From Synechocystis salina LEGE 00031 (GTDB lineage: Bacteria; Cyanobacteriota; Cyanobacteriia; Cyanobacteriales; Microcystaceae): a stretch of DNA of 64,000 nt. Under the pieces are notes generated by a model. The model saw nothing but the letters and a program-made list of their open reading frames with translations. It ran no database searches and was not told the DNA's origin. Location of the stretch: contig NZ_JADEVV010000005.1 in NCBI RefSeq assembly GCF_015207985.1, positions 1 through 64,000 on the forward strand, given 5' to 3'. Made by a program: the position numbers and the translations under genes. Positions 7,686 to 17,595 of the stretch are shown here, piece by piece. Numbering within the stretch: position 1 is the first letter of the stretch; each line of letters opens with the position of its first letter.

Positions 7686-10658
7686 ATGGTTGCACAAATC
7701 GAGTCACAACAACAGTATGAACAGGCCACCCAGGCGATCGCCAAGGAACTATTAGCCCAGACCCGGGAGAAAAGATCGCTATGGGACAAAATTGGCGATA
7801 ATCTGCGGCTCGATGACAAATTGCTGGATTGGACCATGGGTCATCCGGGGTTGCGGGTGCAATTGTTCAAATTCATTGACTGTCTACCAGCGTTGCAGAG
7901 TAATAGTGAGATTGCCAACCATCTCCAGCAGTATATGAGCGAAGAGGAGGTGGAGTTACCGGAGGCACTGAAAAAACTGTTAAACTTTGCTGATGCCCAT
8001 TCTACGCCAGCCCAGATTGCAGCGGGAACGGTGAGTAAGGCCACGGAACAGTTGGCATTTAAATACATTGCTGGGGAAACGATCGCCCAGGTGATCAAAA
8101 CGGTGGAACGACTCCGCAAGGAAAAAATGGGCTTTACCATTGACCTGTTGGGGGAAGCGGTGATAACGGAATCGGAGGCGGCGGAATATTGGCAAAATTA
8201 TTTAGACCTGATGGCCCAGTTATCCCAGCAGGCAAAATCTTGGTCGAAGGTGCCCCAGATTGATGAGGCGGACGGGGAAATATTGCCCCAGGTGCAGGTA
8301 TCGGTAAAGTTAACGGCCTTTTATTCCCAATTTGATCCCCTCGACCCTGAGGGCAGTAAAGCGAAAGTCTGTGAACGGATTCGGGCATTGTTGCGACGCG
8401 CCCAAGAATTAGGGGTCGCTGTCCACTTCGACATGGAGCAGTACCACTACAAAGACCTGATTTTAAATATTCTCAAGGAATTGTTGGTGGAAGAAGAGTT
8501 CCGTTCCCGCACCGATATTGGCATCACCATGCAGGCCTATCTGCGGGATTCAGCGGCGGATCTAGAAGGGTTAATTCCCTGGGCCAAACATCGGGGTTAT
8601 CCCATCACAGTGCGCCTGGTGAAAGGGGCCTATTGGGATCAGGAAACCATTAAAGCCCAACAAAACCATTGGCAAATTCCCGTTTACGTGGAAAAAGCCC
8701 AAACCGATGCCAATTATGAACGCATGACCCGGCTATTACTGGAAAACCACCAATATTTGTATGCCGCCATTGGTAGCCATAATGTCCGTTCCCAAGCCCT
8801 GGCCTGTGCGATCGCCGAAGAATTAAATATTCCCAAACGTCGTTATGAAATGCAAATCCTCTATGGCATGGGGGAACCCTTGGCCCGGGCGATCGTGAAA
8901 CGGGGTCATCGGGTGCGGGTCTATGCGCCCTACGGTAAGCTACTGCCGGGCATGGCCTATTTGATTCGACGGTTGCTGGAAAATACCGCCAATAGTTCTT
9001 TTCTACGCCAAAACCTAGAAGAACGGCCCATCGAAGAATTAATTACTCCGCCCCAGGTTAAAGGCATTAATGATTTGCCCACCAAGGGTTATCCCAACGC
9101 CCCCGACACGGATTATGCCGATGCTGATTTACGCCAAAAAGCCTTTCAAGCCCTAACCCGGGTTAAACAGCAATTGGGCCAAACCTATCTGCCCTACATT
9201 AACGGCGAGTACGTCAAAACGGAGACCTATATTGATTCCGTGAATCCCTGTCGTCCGTCCCAGGTGATTGGCAAAGTGGGGTTGATCAGCGTTGACCAGG
9301 CGGATCATGCCCTGGAGATGGCTAAGGCGGCCTTCCCTGCTTGGAAGAAAACCCCAGTACGGGAACGGTGCGGCATTCTCCGGAAAGCGGCGGACATTAT
9401 GGAAGAGCGTCGCCATGAGTTAAACGCTTGGATTTGTTTGGAAGTGGGCAAAATTATTCCCCAAGCTGATGCGGAAGTGTCCGAGGCGATCGATTTTTGT
9501 CGCTACTATGCCGATGAAATGGAACGACTGGACCAAGGCGTTAACCTCGATATTCCCGGCGAAACCAATCGTTATTTCTATCAACCTCGCGGTATTGCCC
9601 TAGTGATTTCTCCTTGGAATTTCCCCATGGCGATCGCCGTAGGCATGACCGTGGCGGCCTTGGTGACGGGCAATTGTACGTTGTTGAAACCAGCGGAAAC
9701 TTCCACGGTAATTGCGGCCAAAATTGCGGAAATTCTCATTGAAGCGGGGGTTCCCCCGGGAGTCTTCCAATATGTGCCTGGTAAGGGATCGGTGGTGGGT
9801 TCCCACATGGTCAACCATCCCGATGTGCATTTGATTGCCTTCACCGGCTCCAGGGAAGTGGGCTGTCGTATCTATGCCGATGCCGCTTTAGTACAACCGG
9901 GGCAAAAACACCTCAAACGGGTAATCGCAGAAATGGGCGGTAAGAATGCCATCATCGTCGATGAAAGTGCAGATCTCGATCAAGCAGTGGCTGGCGCGGT
10001 CTATTCAGCCTTTGGTTACACAGGGCAAAAGTGTTCTGCTTGTTCCCGGGTGGTGGTGCTTTCCCCTGTCCATGATGCCTTTGTCGAACGCTTTGTGGAA
10101 GCAACCCGTTCCCTCAATGTGGGCTCCACCGATGACCCCAGCGCCCAGGTGGGCCCAGTGATTGATGCCAAAGCCCAAGCCCGTATTCAGGAATATATTG
10201 AGCAGGGCAAAGCGGAATGCGAGTTGGCGATCGCCTGTAATGCTCCCAGTGAAGGCTATTTCGTTGGCCCCACGGTGTTTAAAAATGTCGAACGCCATGC
10301 CACCATTGCCCAGGAAGAAATTTTTGGCCCGGTGGTAGCCATTATCCGAGCGGCCAATTTTGATGAAGCGTTGGAAATTGCCAATGGCACCGACTACGCT
10401 TTAACAGGGGGTCTCTATTCCCGCACTCCTGACCACATCAATCGTGCCGCCGCTGAGTTTGAAGTAGGCAATCTTTACATCAACCGCACTATCACCGGGG
10501 CGATCGTTTCCCGCCAACCGTTTGGGGGCTTCAAAATGTCTGGGGTGGGCTCCAAAGCTGGTGGCCCGGATTATTTACTCCAGTTCTTGGAACCCCGCCA
10601 TGTCACGGAGAATATTCAACGGCAAGGTTTTGCACCCATTGAAGGAGCAGATCAGTAG
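7686..10658 (+). CDS. putA: Bifunctional proline dehydrogenase / delta-1-pyrroline-5-carboxylate dehydrogenase
   Basis: A 990-residue PutA that oxidises proline to glutamate in two steps. The N-terminal FAD-dependent proline dehydrogenase barrel (about residues 100-460) shows VSVKLTAFYSQFDPLDPEG, HFDMEQYHYKDL and RLVKGAYWDQE. The C-terminal NAD-dependent aldehyde dehydrogenase (about 500-985) shows PWNFPMAI, FTGSREVG, the general-base Glu in VIAEMGGKNA and the catalytic Cys in GQKCSACSR. The DNA-binding ribbon-helix-helix domain of enteric PutA is absent, so it should not repress its own gene. Channelling between the two sites is known for the family. The gene is monocistronic, with an operator-like array upstream and a hairpin downstream. 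HIP1 sites are frequent within it. Confidence 0.96.
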   Translation: MVAQIESQQQYEQATQAIAKELLAQTREKRSLWDKIGDNLRLDDKLLDWTMGHPGLRVQLFKFIDCLPALQSNSEIANHLQQYMSEEEVELPEALKKLLNFADAHSTPAQIAAGTVSKATEQLAFKYIAGETIAQVIKTVERLRKEKMGFTIDLLGEAVITESEAAEYWQNYLDLMAQLSQQAKSWSKVPQIDEADGEILPQVQVSVKLTAFYSQFDPLDPEGSKAKVCERIRALLRRAQELGVAVHFDMEQYHYKDLILNILKELLVEEEFRSRTDIGITMQAYLRDSAADLEGLIPWAKHRGYPITVRLVKGAYWDQETIKAQQNHWQIPVYVEKAQTDANYERMTRLLLENHQYLYAAIGSHNVRSQALACAIAEELNIPKRRYEMQILYGMGEPLARAIVKRGHRVRVYAPYGKLLPGMAYLIRRLLENTANSSFLRQNLEERPIEELITPPQVKGINDLPTKGYPNAPDTDYADADLRQKAFQALTRVKQQLGQTYLPYINGEYVKTETYIDSVNPCRPSQVIGKVGLISVDQADHALEMAKAAFPAWKKTPVRERCGILRKAADIMEERRHELNAWICLEVGKIIPQADAEVSEAIDFCRYYADEMERLDQGVNLDIPGETNRYFYQPRGIALVISPWNFPMAIAVGMTVAALVTGNCTLLKPAETSTVIAAKIAEILIEAGVPPGVFQYVPGKGSVVGSHMVNHPDVHLIAFTGSREVGCRIYADAALVQPGQKHLKRVIAEMGGKNAIIVDESADLDQAVAGAVYSAFGYTGQKCSACSRVVVLSPVHDAFVERFVEATRSLNVGSTDDPSAQVGPVIDAKAQARIQEYIEQGKAECELAIACNAPSEGYFVGPTVFKNVERHATIAQEEIFGPVVAIIRAANFDEALEIANGTDYALTGGLYSRTPDHINRAAAEFEVGNLYINRTITGAIVSRQPFGGFKMSGVGSKAGGPDYLLQFLEPRHVTENIQRQGFAPIEGADQ

Positions 10659-10672
10659 TAAATTGATAAAAC

Positions 10673-10694
10673 AGAGGAGGTGTTTGTCTCCTCT
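10673..10694 (+). terminator. Hairpin downstream of putA
   Basis: AGAGGAG (10673-10679) and CTCCTCT (10688-10694) form a perfect seven-base stem with an eight-base loop, 15 bases after the putA stop. The following sequence ATTTCATCC has only a weak T-run, so intrinsic termination is plausible but not certain. Confidence 0.6.
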
Positions 10695-10759
10695 ATTTCA
10701 TCCAGGCTTAGATTAACAACGTTTTATACGTTTATTTTTATAGAGGATGACGTTAGGAC

Positions 10760-10855
10760 AAATACCGGGAACCAAGCAACAATTGTTTCCCCCTGCAAAA
10801 AGCCCTGTAGGTGTTGGTCATGACCTAATGACCCCAAAGGCAAATCTTCTAGGGC
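10760..10855 (-). pseudogene. Decayed duplicate of the 3' end of the Nudix gene
   Basis: Read on the minus strand, this segment encodes EDLPLGSLGHDQHLQGFLQG followed by ETIVA, which matches the C-terminus of the Nudix protein at 12105-12551 (EDLPLGSLSHDHDQQLRDYLQG, ETIIA). The alignment has an in-frame two-codon deletion, and the normal stop codon is changed to TGG. Upstream homology ends, so no start or Nudix box remains. The two copies are direct repeats about 1.3 kb apart and bracket the pentapeptide-repeat gene and the 50-residue membrane protein gene. Confidence 0.75.
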
Positions 10856-10944
10856 ATAATTTTAATTCCCTTTTCAATCTATCCTCCGGGGGCAAAGGTC
10901 AAACACGACATTGATTTATAGACCTAAATTAGCGGTCTGGTTTC

Positions 10945-11097
10945 TTAGAAAATTCCTACAAACATTAACAACATAAATGCAACAAAAAATACTAGAGAAA
11001 AAGCAGCAAAACCTAGCCAAGGCTCATGATTAACCCGGTCTAGATATTTGTTGACTTTTTCGTCTTTTTCTTCTGGATGCCAAATCATTGGTTTCAT
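10945..11097 (-). CDS. Small single-pass membrane protein (50 residues)
   Basis: A minus-strand frame from an ATG at 11097 to a TAA at 10945 encodes 50 residues. The N-terminal half is charged (WHPEEKDEKVNKYLDRVNHE) and the C-terminal half is one hydrophobic helix (about residues 28-49, FAAFSLVFFVAFMLLMFVG). A good ribosome site, AGAGGA, ends nine bases before the ATG. Size and topology resemble the small membrane subunits and regulators of cyanobacterial thylakoid complexes, but it lacks the ExxNxR chlorophyll motif of Hlips and I do not recognise it. It lies 95 bases downstream of the pentapeptide-repeat gene on the same strand, so co-transcription is possible. Confidence 0.7.
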   Translation of the reverse strand: MKPMIWHPEEKDEKVNKYLDRVNHEPWLGFAAFSLVFFVAFMLLMFVGIF

Positions 11098-11191
11098 AAT
11101 TTTATCCTCTTAGACAACAAAAAAATTATCCGCTTAAGAATTAAATATTCCCAAGCTTTTTGCCCCTGGCTATCGAGACATGAGTAATTCA

Positions 11192-11671
11192 TTAGGAGAG
11201 ATTGACAACATTAACCAGTGCGTCATCACTTATGTAAGCTCCCGTTAAGTCCGCCTCGCTAAAATCCGTATCTGTTAAATTAGCTTCGATTAAGTTCACA
11301 CCACGCAAATCTGCCCCTCGAAGGCTAGCTTCAGATAAATTCGCCTTCCGTAAGTCTGCACCTCCTAGTTTCGCACCGGATAGATCTGCATTAGAAAGAT
11401 CTGCCCCCATCAAATTTGCACCACTAAGGTCTGCACCACTCAAATCGGCATAAATTAAACAAACCTCGGTCATATCAGCTAAAGCAAGATTTGCTTTTTT
11501 TAAAACTGCATTGTTAAGGTGTGCATGCTTCAAATTTGCACCACTAAGGTCTGCAAAAATTAGTTGTGTTCCCATTAAGTTTGCATTCGACAAGCAGACT
11601 TTAACCAAGTTTATATGACTAAAATCCCTCTGTCCTTCCGCGTAACACTGAAGAATTTCCTGAGCATCCAT
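11192..11671 (-). CDS. Pentapeptide repeat protein
   Basis: A 159-residue protein made almost wholly of A(D/N)LxX pentapeptides: about 20 consecutive units such as ADLSG ANLKH AHLNN AVLKK ANLAL from about residue 28 to the end. This predicts a right-handed quadrilateral beta-helix. The first 20 residues are MDAQEILQCYAEGQRDFSHI, a short cap without a signal peptide, so it is probably cytoplasmic. Such proteins are abundant in Synechocystis and mostly of unknown function; some bind DNA gyrase, but nothing specific points to that here. The coding sequence is AT-rich, lacks HIP1 sites and sits within the segment bracketed by the Nudix duplication, which hints at an inserted module. Confidence 0.88.
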   Translation of the reverse strand: MDAQEILQCYAEGQRDFSHINLVKVCLSNANLMGTQLIFADLSGANLKHAHLNNAVLKKANLALADMTEVCLIYADLSGADLSGANLMGADLSNADLSGAKLGGADLRKANLSEASLRGADLRGVNLIEANLTDTDFSEADLTGAYISDDALVNVVNLS

Positions 11672-12104
11672 AGTTTTTATCCTTTTCTACGTAACAATCT
11701 TTTTCTTTTTAACTTATACTGATTTACTTATTTAGTTTGAAGTAATTTCCTTTCTCCATTCTAGCTCAAATCTCATTTATGGCTAGATGTAACTTTACGC
11801 CAACTGCTGTTCTGACAAGTGGTGCCAAGCGACACTCAGGTTGGTCGTAACTGTTATGTAGCCCGTCTTTCTAGACACATTCCCTCGACTCCCCCAGGAT
11901 AGACAAGACAAACTAGATGGAGATCATGCTTGTAGAATTGGCATCGATATTTTTAGAATTTTAGTTAAAAGAGAGCAATATTGGTTGAAGCAGAAGTGTT
12001 GAATGAAGTCCCCGACCATTGGACATGGGGAACGTAAATTAAAGACCTCGTCGAAAACCTAGCTGATTTATACTGAATATTTAGCCCTGAAGAAATACTG
12101 GTAA
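11672..12104. other. AT-rich intergenic region with possible gene relics
   Basis: These 433 bases hold no intact gene. On the plus strand between about 11,910 and 12,075, short open stretches separated by stops read like decayed coding sequence: DHACRIGIDIFRILVKREQ, EVPDHWTWGT and IKDLVENLADLY, in one or two frames. The last looks like part of a small antitoxin-type protein, but this is a weak impression. The promoter for the pentapeptide gene is probably near 11,690-11,760, which is T-rich. Confidence 0.35.
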
Positions 12105-12551
12105 TCAAGCAATGATTGTTTCCCCCTGCAAATAATCCCGTAGCTGTTGGTCATGGTCGTGGCTTAATGACCCCAAAGGTAAATCTTCCACAGTAAAAGC
12201 CTGTACCTGGGATACCTCCTGGCGATCGCCAACGAGCAAATTACCTGCCGCTTGAACCACCAGGGAAATGGTGACCGAGTGCATGCGGGGATCTCGGTCA
12301 GGACTGGAATAAACCCCAAGCAGGCGATCAATTTTGATTAACTGTAAACCAGTTTCTTCCCGTAACTCCCGCGCTGCCGTTATTGTCACCGTTTCTCCCC
12401 AGTCGATCAGCCCCCCCGGCAAACTCCATTGCCCCGTATCCCGCCGTTTAACTAAGACAATAGAACCACTAGGCAAAACGGGAATTAATGTCACCGCTGA
12501 CAGGGGACGACGGAGCAGTAATTTGATGAAAACCTGGGCATATCTCCACAC
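12105..12551 (-). CDS. Nudix hydrolase (MutT-like)
   Basis: A 148-residue Nudix phosphohydrolase. The Nudix box occupies residues 47-69 in the form GLIDWGETVTITAARELREE followed by TGL, with all metal-binding Glu residues present. The preceding QWSLPGG strand is typical. Substrate (dNTP, nucleotide sugar, NADH or other) is not predictable. The start is a GTG only four bases after the argH stop, so it is expected to be translated from the argH transcript; a MutT-like gene beside argH is, as I recall, also found in PCC 6803. The extreme 3' end is duplicated as a relic at 10760-10855. Confidence 0.88.
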   Translation of the reverse strand: MWRYAQVFIKLLLRRPLSAVTLIPVLPSGSIVLVKRRDTGQWSLPGGLIDWGETVTITAARELREETGLQLIKIDRLLGVYSSPDRDPRMHSVTISLVVQAAGNLLVGDRQEVSQVQAFTVEDLPLGSLSHDHDQQLRDYLQGETIIA

Positions 12552-12555
12552 CGGT

Positions 12556-13941
<1,386 letters not shown>

Positions 13942-14013
13942 TGGGATGGGGGAATTTCGTGGTGATAATTAGCAGATGGTGGCCCAGCAGTTAGTTGTAG
14001 CCGGAGAAAAATA

Positions 14014-14298
14014 TTAACCGCCAGTGAAACTCCGGAAGCCCCAACCAAGCACAAAACCAATAATCAAAGCCCAAATTTGCCCAGACTGGACAAAATTGCT
14101 CCAGGCATCCTGAAAATCCCCCAGAATGTCAACATCCCTAACATTTTGAGCAAAAAACAAACCGTGGTCCAGCCAGGAAGAGAAAACGGCGGGGGCAGTG
14201 GGGGAAAAATGCTCTATTCCTCCATGGAGAGGGAAAATATTCAAGGCTAAATCTAGGCACTGCCACATAAACGCTGACTCCCAAACAGTAAGACTCAC
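14014..14298 (-). CDS. Small hypothetical protein coupled to the PP2C phosphatase
   Basis: A 94-residue frame starting at a GTG that overlaps the stop codon of the upstream phosphatase gene (GTGA arrangement), a strong sign of translational coupling. The product has hydrophobic stretches near the N-terminus (VWESAFMWQCLDLALNIF) and at the C-terminus (IWALIIGFVLGWGFRS), ending SFTGG. I do not recognise a family. Its position suggests a membrane-associated accessory of the phosphatase, but this is inference. It could also be spurious; the coupling and the clean downstream stop favour a real gene. Confidence 0.55.
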   Translation of the reverse strand: MSLTVWESAFMWQCLDLALNIFPLHGGIEHFSPTAPAVFSSWLDHGLFFAQNVRDVDILGDFQDAWSNFVQSGQIWALIIGFVLGWGFRSFTGG

Positions 14299-15740
14299 TC
14301 CGTCGATTTTACCCGCAGAACGACCAATGTCATATCGTCCCGAGCCGGGATTTTATCGGTTTGATGACTATTGTCTGAGCCCACAAATGCTTCCACCGCA
14401 GTGAAAATTTCCGTCAAGATACCCTGGGCCGTTTGGGCGCTTTCACAGGCCCGTTGGAAAGCAATGCGGAGATTTTTGTCGTCGAACCGATCGCCTTTGG
14501 CGTTACCGGCATCGGTCAGACCATCGGTGTAGTACAGCACCACGTCCCCGGGAATGAGTTGAATTTGGGCATCCCGGTAATCGGAATCTGACTCCAAACC
14601 GATTAAAGCCCCCTCCGTATCCAGGGGAATTAAACATTGGGGAGTGTCACTGCTGGCCCGCCACAACAGGGGGGGGTTATGGGCGGCGTTGCTGTAGGAA
14701 AGCACACTCGTTTCCGGGTCGTACTCAGAATAAAACAGGGTGACAAAGCGATGGGAATTTTCCAGGTCGGCATACATGACCCGGTTGAGATGGTTGAGAA
14801 TCTGGGCCGGACTATGGCGATTTAACACTTCCGCCCGGAGCATGCCCCTGGTCATGGTCATAATTAGTCCCGCTGGCACCCCCTTACCCATGACATCGCC
14901 GATGACAATACTCCAAGGCACCCCCAAATGGCTGGTGTTGCGACATAACCAATCCCCCTGGCGCAGTTGGTCATAGTTGGCAGGAATAAAATCGTAGTAG
15001 TCTCCCCCCACCCGACTGGCGGTTTTACACTGGGCGGCAATGTCCAAACCATTAATTTGGGGGCAACAACGGGGTAACAATTGATTTTGAATTTCCGAGG
15101 CGATTTCCAATTCCCGGTCCTGACTTTCCCTGGACCTGAGTTTTTGGTTCAAGTCACTGTTGGCGATCGCCACAGCGGTTTGGTCAGAAATTAGTTGTAG
15201 TAGTTTGCGACGGGTGGGAGTCCAGCTATAGTTACGGTCCTGGCTGAAAATGTACAGACGCCCCACTTCCTCTTGGTGGCTCAAAATGGGGGTGTTATAA
15301 CAGGCGATCGCCGGTAATTCCTGGCGCAATTTACGGTCAAAATAACTCAGAATAGTGGAGGAATCCGGTGCCGGAGTAATCTGGCGAGCCTTCTGTAAAG
15401 CACCTTTAATGGTGCCCTTGAGACCATTTTTGTGGCCATGGATTTGTTCAAAAATCGATATTTCCCCCTCCCGCATCAGCACTAAAACACTGCCATCAGC
15501 ATCGGTCACCCTGGTGGCCATCAGGGGGGTCAATTCCAGAAATTGATTGAGATTATGTAAACTCCGCAGGGCATAACCCATGGCCCCCAACAAATCCTGC
15601 ACCTTGTTTTGTTCCCGGTACAACTTAGCCACCAACTCCTTGAGAATAACCACCGGAGAGGTGGGAGGTTCAACAAAGTTACCGGGGGGAATAACGGTAT
15701 CAGTGGACGGTAAGCTAGGCACGGAGGGCATGGAGGACAT
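14295..15740 (-). CDS. GAF-domain PP2C (SpoIIE/RsbU-type) serine phosphatase
   Basis: A 481-residue protein. After a Pro/Ser-rich N-terminus (about 1-30), residues about 40-205 form a GAF sensor domain (LMREGEISIFEQIHGH, YFDRKLRQELPAIACYNTPIL, LISDQTAVAIAN). A short helix (LRSRESQDRELEIASEIQNQLLP) leads to a PP2C-type SpoIIE domain (about 240-478), with metal-binding Asp in RVGGDYYDF, GDVMGKGVPAGLIM, YTDGLTDAGN and RDDMTLVVLR. Such proteins dephosphorylate anti-sigma-antagonist proteins in partner-switching pathways. No partner kinase or STAS protein gene is nearby, so the target is unknown. A second ATG three codons in is an alternative start. Confidence 0.9.
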   Translation of the reverse strand: MSSMPSVPSLPSTDTVIPPGNFVEPPTSPVVILKELVAKLYREQNKVQDLLGAMGYALRSLHNLNQFLELTPLMATRVTDADGSVLVLMREGEISIFEQIHGHKNGLKGTIKGALQKARQITPAPDSSTILSYFDRKLRQELPAIACYNTPILSHQEEVGRLYIFSQDRNYSWTPTRRKLLQLISDQTAVAIANSDLNQKLRSRESQDRELEIASEIQNQLLPRCCPQINGLDIAAQCKTASRVGGDYYDFIPANYDQLRQGDWLCRNTSHLGVPWSIVIGDVMGKGVPAGLIMTMTRGMLRAEVLNRHSPAQILNHLNRVMYADLENSHRFVTLFYSEYDPETSVLSYSNAAHNPPLLWRASSDTPQCLIPLDTEGALIGLESDSDYRDAQIQLIPGDVVLYYTDGLTDAGNAKGDRFDDKNLRIAFQRACESAQTAQGILTEIFTAVEAFVGSDNSHQTDKIPARDDMTLVVLRVKSTE

Positions 15741-16008
15741 CCCAGAAAGGTTAGTTGGAGCGATGCAGGAAAAAGTTTACAGAATCCATAGATGGACAAA
15801 CCAGTAAATCAGAGATTGGTGCAGAAAGTGCAAAGCCGGGGTCAAAATCGGCTAACTCATCAAGCAGTTTTACCAGTGGTTTGATCAAAGTTATTGTTAG
15901 CCCATTATCTAATGGAAAAACTATTGTTCTTAACGAAGGCAAACGACAACAATCTGGCCCATTGAACTGCTCAATTTTCCCCTGGGGAAGAAAAATTAGC
16001 GGGGCTTT

Positions 16009-17364
16009 TTAGCAATGGTGGGGGACAGCCATGGGCTGAACACAATGTTCCAGCAAACCAGCCACATCGGCCACAGGATAGATGGTTGTGGCCAATTTCT
16101 GGGCCACGTCGGCCACCCGGAGGTCATCCAAAAAGCAAGTATCATCGTGTTTCAACATCAGAGCAGGCAATAGGATACCATCCCCTAAATCTCTGCCTGT
16201 CAATTTAGCGATTAAATCCTGTCCCGTCAATAGTCCCGTTACCGTAATTTCCTGGCCCCAATAATCACTGTTCAAGGGGGCTAAATTAACCGTTAAACCC
16301 TCCACCTGATTTAATTGTTCCACCAGGGGCTCAAACGCCTGTTCCACAGCATTGCCCACCACCCAGGTCAACGTCTTGGCTGCGGCGATCGCCGGGGGGA
16401 GAAAGTCCTGGGCCTGTTGTTGAAATTCCCTAATAAACTGACGGATCGAACCGACCCCATTGCCAATTTGGGGATAGTCTTCGTAATGGCTTTCCGGCGG
16501 CAAAGGTTGACGGGCAATGAGAAACCACTCATCGGCCAACCAAGCAAAGTTACTACCTAGTTGTTGGGCAAATTCCTTTTGTAAAGCTTGCACCTGGGCA
16601 ATTACCTCCCTGGCTTGAGCTTGACTGACAGGGCTTAACTCATCTTCCTGGGGACGGAAACGGGTCAGGCCCACCGGCACCACGGCCACGGAAATGACCG
16701 CTGGGGTTTCCCCCTGGTGAAACTGGGCCAAATCCCTCAAAGTTCGTTCTAAATGGGCCCCATCATTAATACCGGGACACACCACCACCTGGGCGTGGAT
16801 CTGTAACCTCCTCGCCTGGAACCAAGCTAACTGGTCGAGAATTTGCCCCGCTCGCTGATTTTTTAACAATCTTTCCCGCACCGATGCTTCCGTGGCGTGG
16901 ATAGAAACGTAGAGGGGAGAAAGCCTTAACTGCTCTATGCGTTGCCATTCCTTAGCACTCAAATTGGTCAGGGTGAGATAACTGCCGTAGAGAAAACTGA
17001 GACGATAGTCGTCATCTTTGTAATACAAACTCTCCCGTTTCCCCGGCGGTTGTTGGTCAATAAAGCAAAAGGGGCAACGGTTATTGCACTGGATCAACCC
17101 GTCAAATAGGGCCGTTTCAAATCCCAGTCCTAAATCCTGATCAAATTCCTTTTCCACCGCCAGTTCGTGCAGTTCCCCTCGACGATCCAATACGTCCAAT
17201 TCCAAATAATCGTCGGCGCACAGAAATTGGTAATCAATCAAATCCCTCGGTGCCTGACCGTTAATGCGGACAATGGCATCCCCAGGCTCAAAGCCCATTT
17301 CTTCCCCCAGGGATCCCGATAACACGGTACTAATTTTGGCGGGACGTAGGGAAGCTTCACTCAT
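16009..17364 (-). CDS. PDZ/radical SAM DUF512 family protein
   Basis: A 451-residue member of a family recognised as cyanobacterial FeS oxidoreductases. Residues about 8-70 resemble a PDZ domain (LSGSLGEEMGFEPGDAIVRING). A cysteine cluster CNNRCPFC, with CX3CX2C spacing like a radical-SAM 4Fe-4S site, lies at about residues 92-99, followed by FIDQQPPGKRESLYYKDDDY. The C-terminal half is the DUF512 region. The reaction is unknown. It is conserved across cyanobacteria and is divergently placed 231 bases from the sucrose synthase gene. The ATG at 17364 is supported by the family start SEASLRPAKI. Confidence 0.88.
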   Translation of the reverse strand: MSEASLRPAKISTVLSGSLGEEMGFEPGDAIVRINGQAPRDLIDYQFLCADDYLELDVLDRRGELHELAVEKEFDQDLGLGFETALFDGLIQCNNRCPFCFIDQQPPGKRESLYYKDDDYRLSFLYGSYLTLTNLSAKEWQRIEQLRLSPLYVSIHATEASVRERLLKNQRAGQILDQLAWFQARRLQIHAQVVVCPGINDGAHLERTLRDLAQFHQGETPAVISVAVVPVGLTRFRPQEDELSPVSQAQAREVIAQVQALQKEFAQQLGSNFAWLADEWFLIARQPLPPESHYEDYPQIGNGVGSIRQFIREFQQQAQDFLPPAIAAAKTLTWVVGNAVEQAFEPLVEQLNQVEGLTVNLAPLNSDYWGQEITVTGLLTGQDLIAKLTGRDLGDGILLPALMLKHDDTCFLDDLRVADVAQKLATTIYPVADVAGLLEHCVQPMAVPHHC

Positions 17365-17549
17365 GGCTTGGGGGACAAAGCAGTGGTTTGACTGACAGAA
17401 TAGTTATTGAAAATTAGCGAAGACCGCATTAATTCAGTGGATGATTTATCCTGACCCATTCTACCTTGGCCCATGGAGCCCATGGTTTTAGCCCCTGTCC
17501 GGTTGGGGAAAAGGCGATCGCCAAAGGAGAGCAAATCGGGGGAAGATTG

Positions 17550-17567
17550 TTGATAGTGTATTATCAA
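17550..17567. promoter_or_regulatory. Inverted repeat upstream of sucrose synthase gene
   Basis: TTGATA (17550-17555) and TATCAA (17562-17567) form an inverted repeat with a six-base spacer, 28 bases before the sucrose synthase ATG. Its position suits an operator overlapping the promoter or leader. The regulator is unknown. Confidence 0.35.
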
Positions 17568-17595
17568 TAATGAATACTTCTCACATTAATATTTT

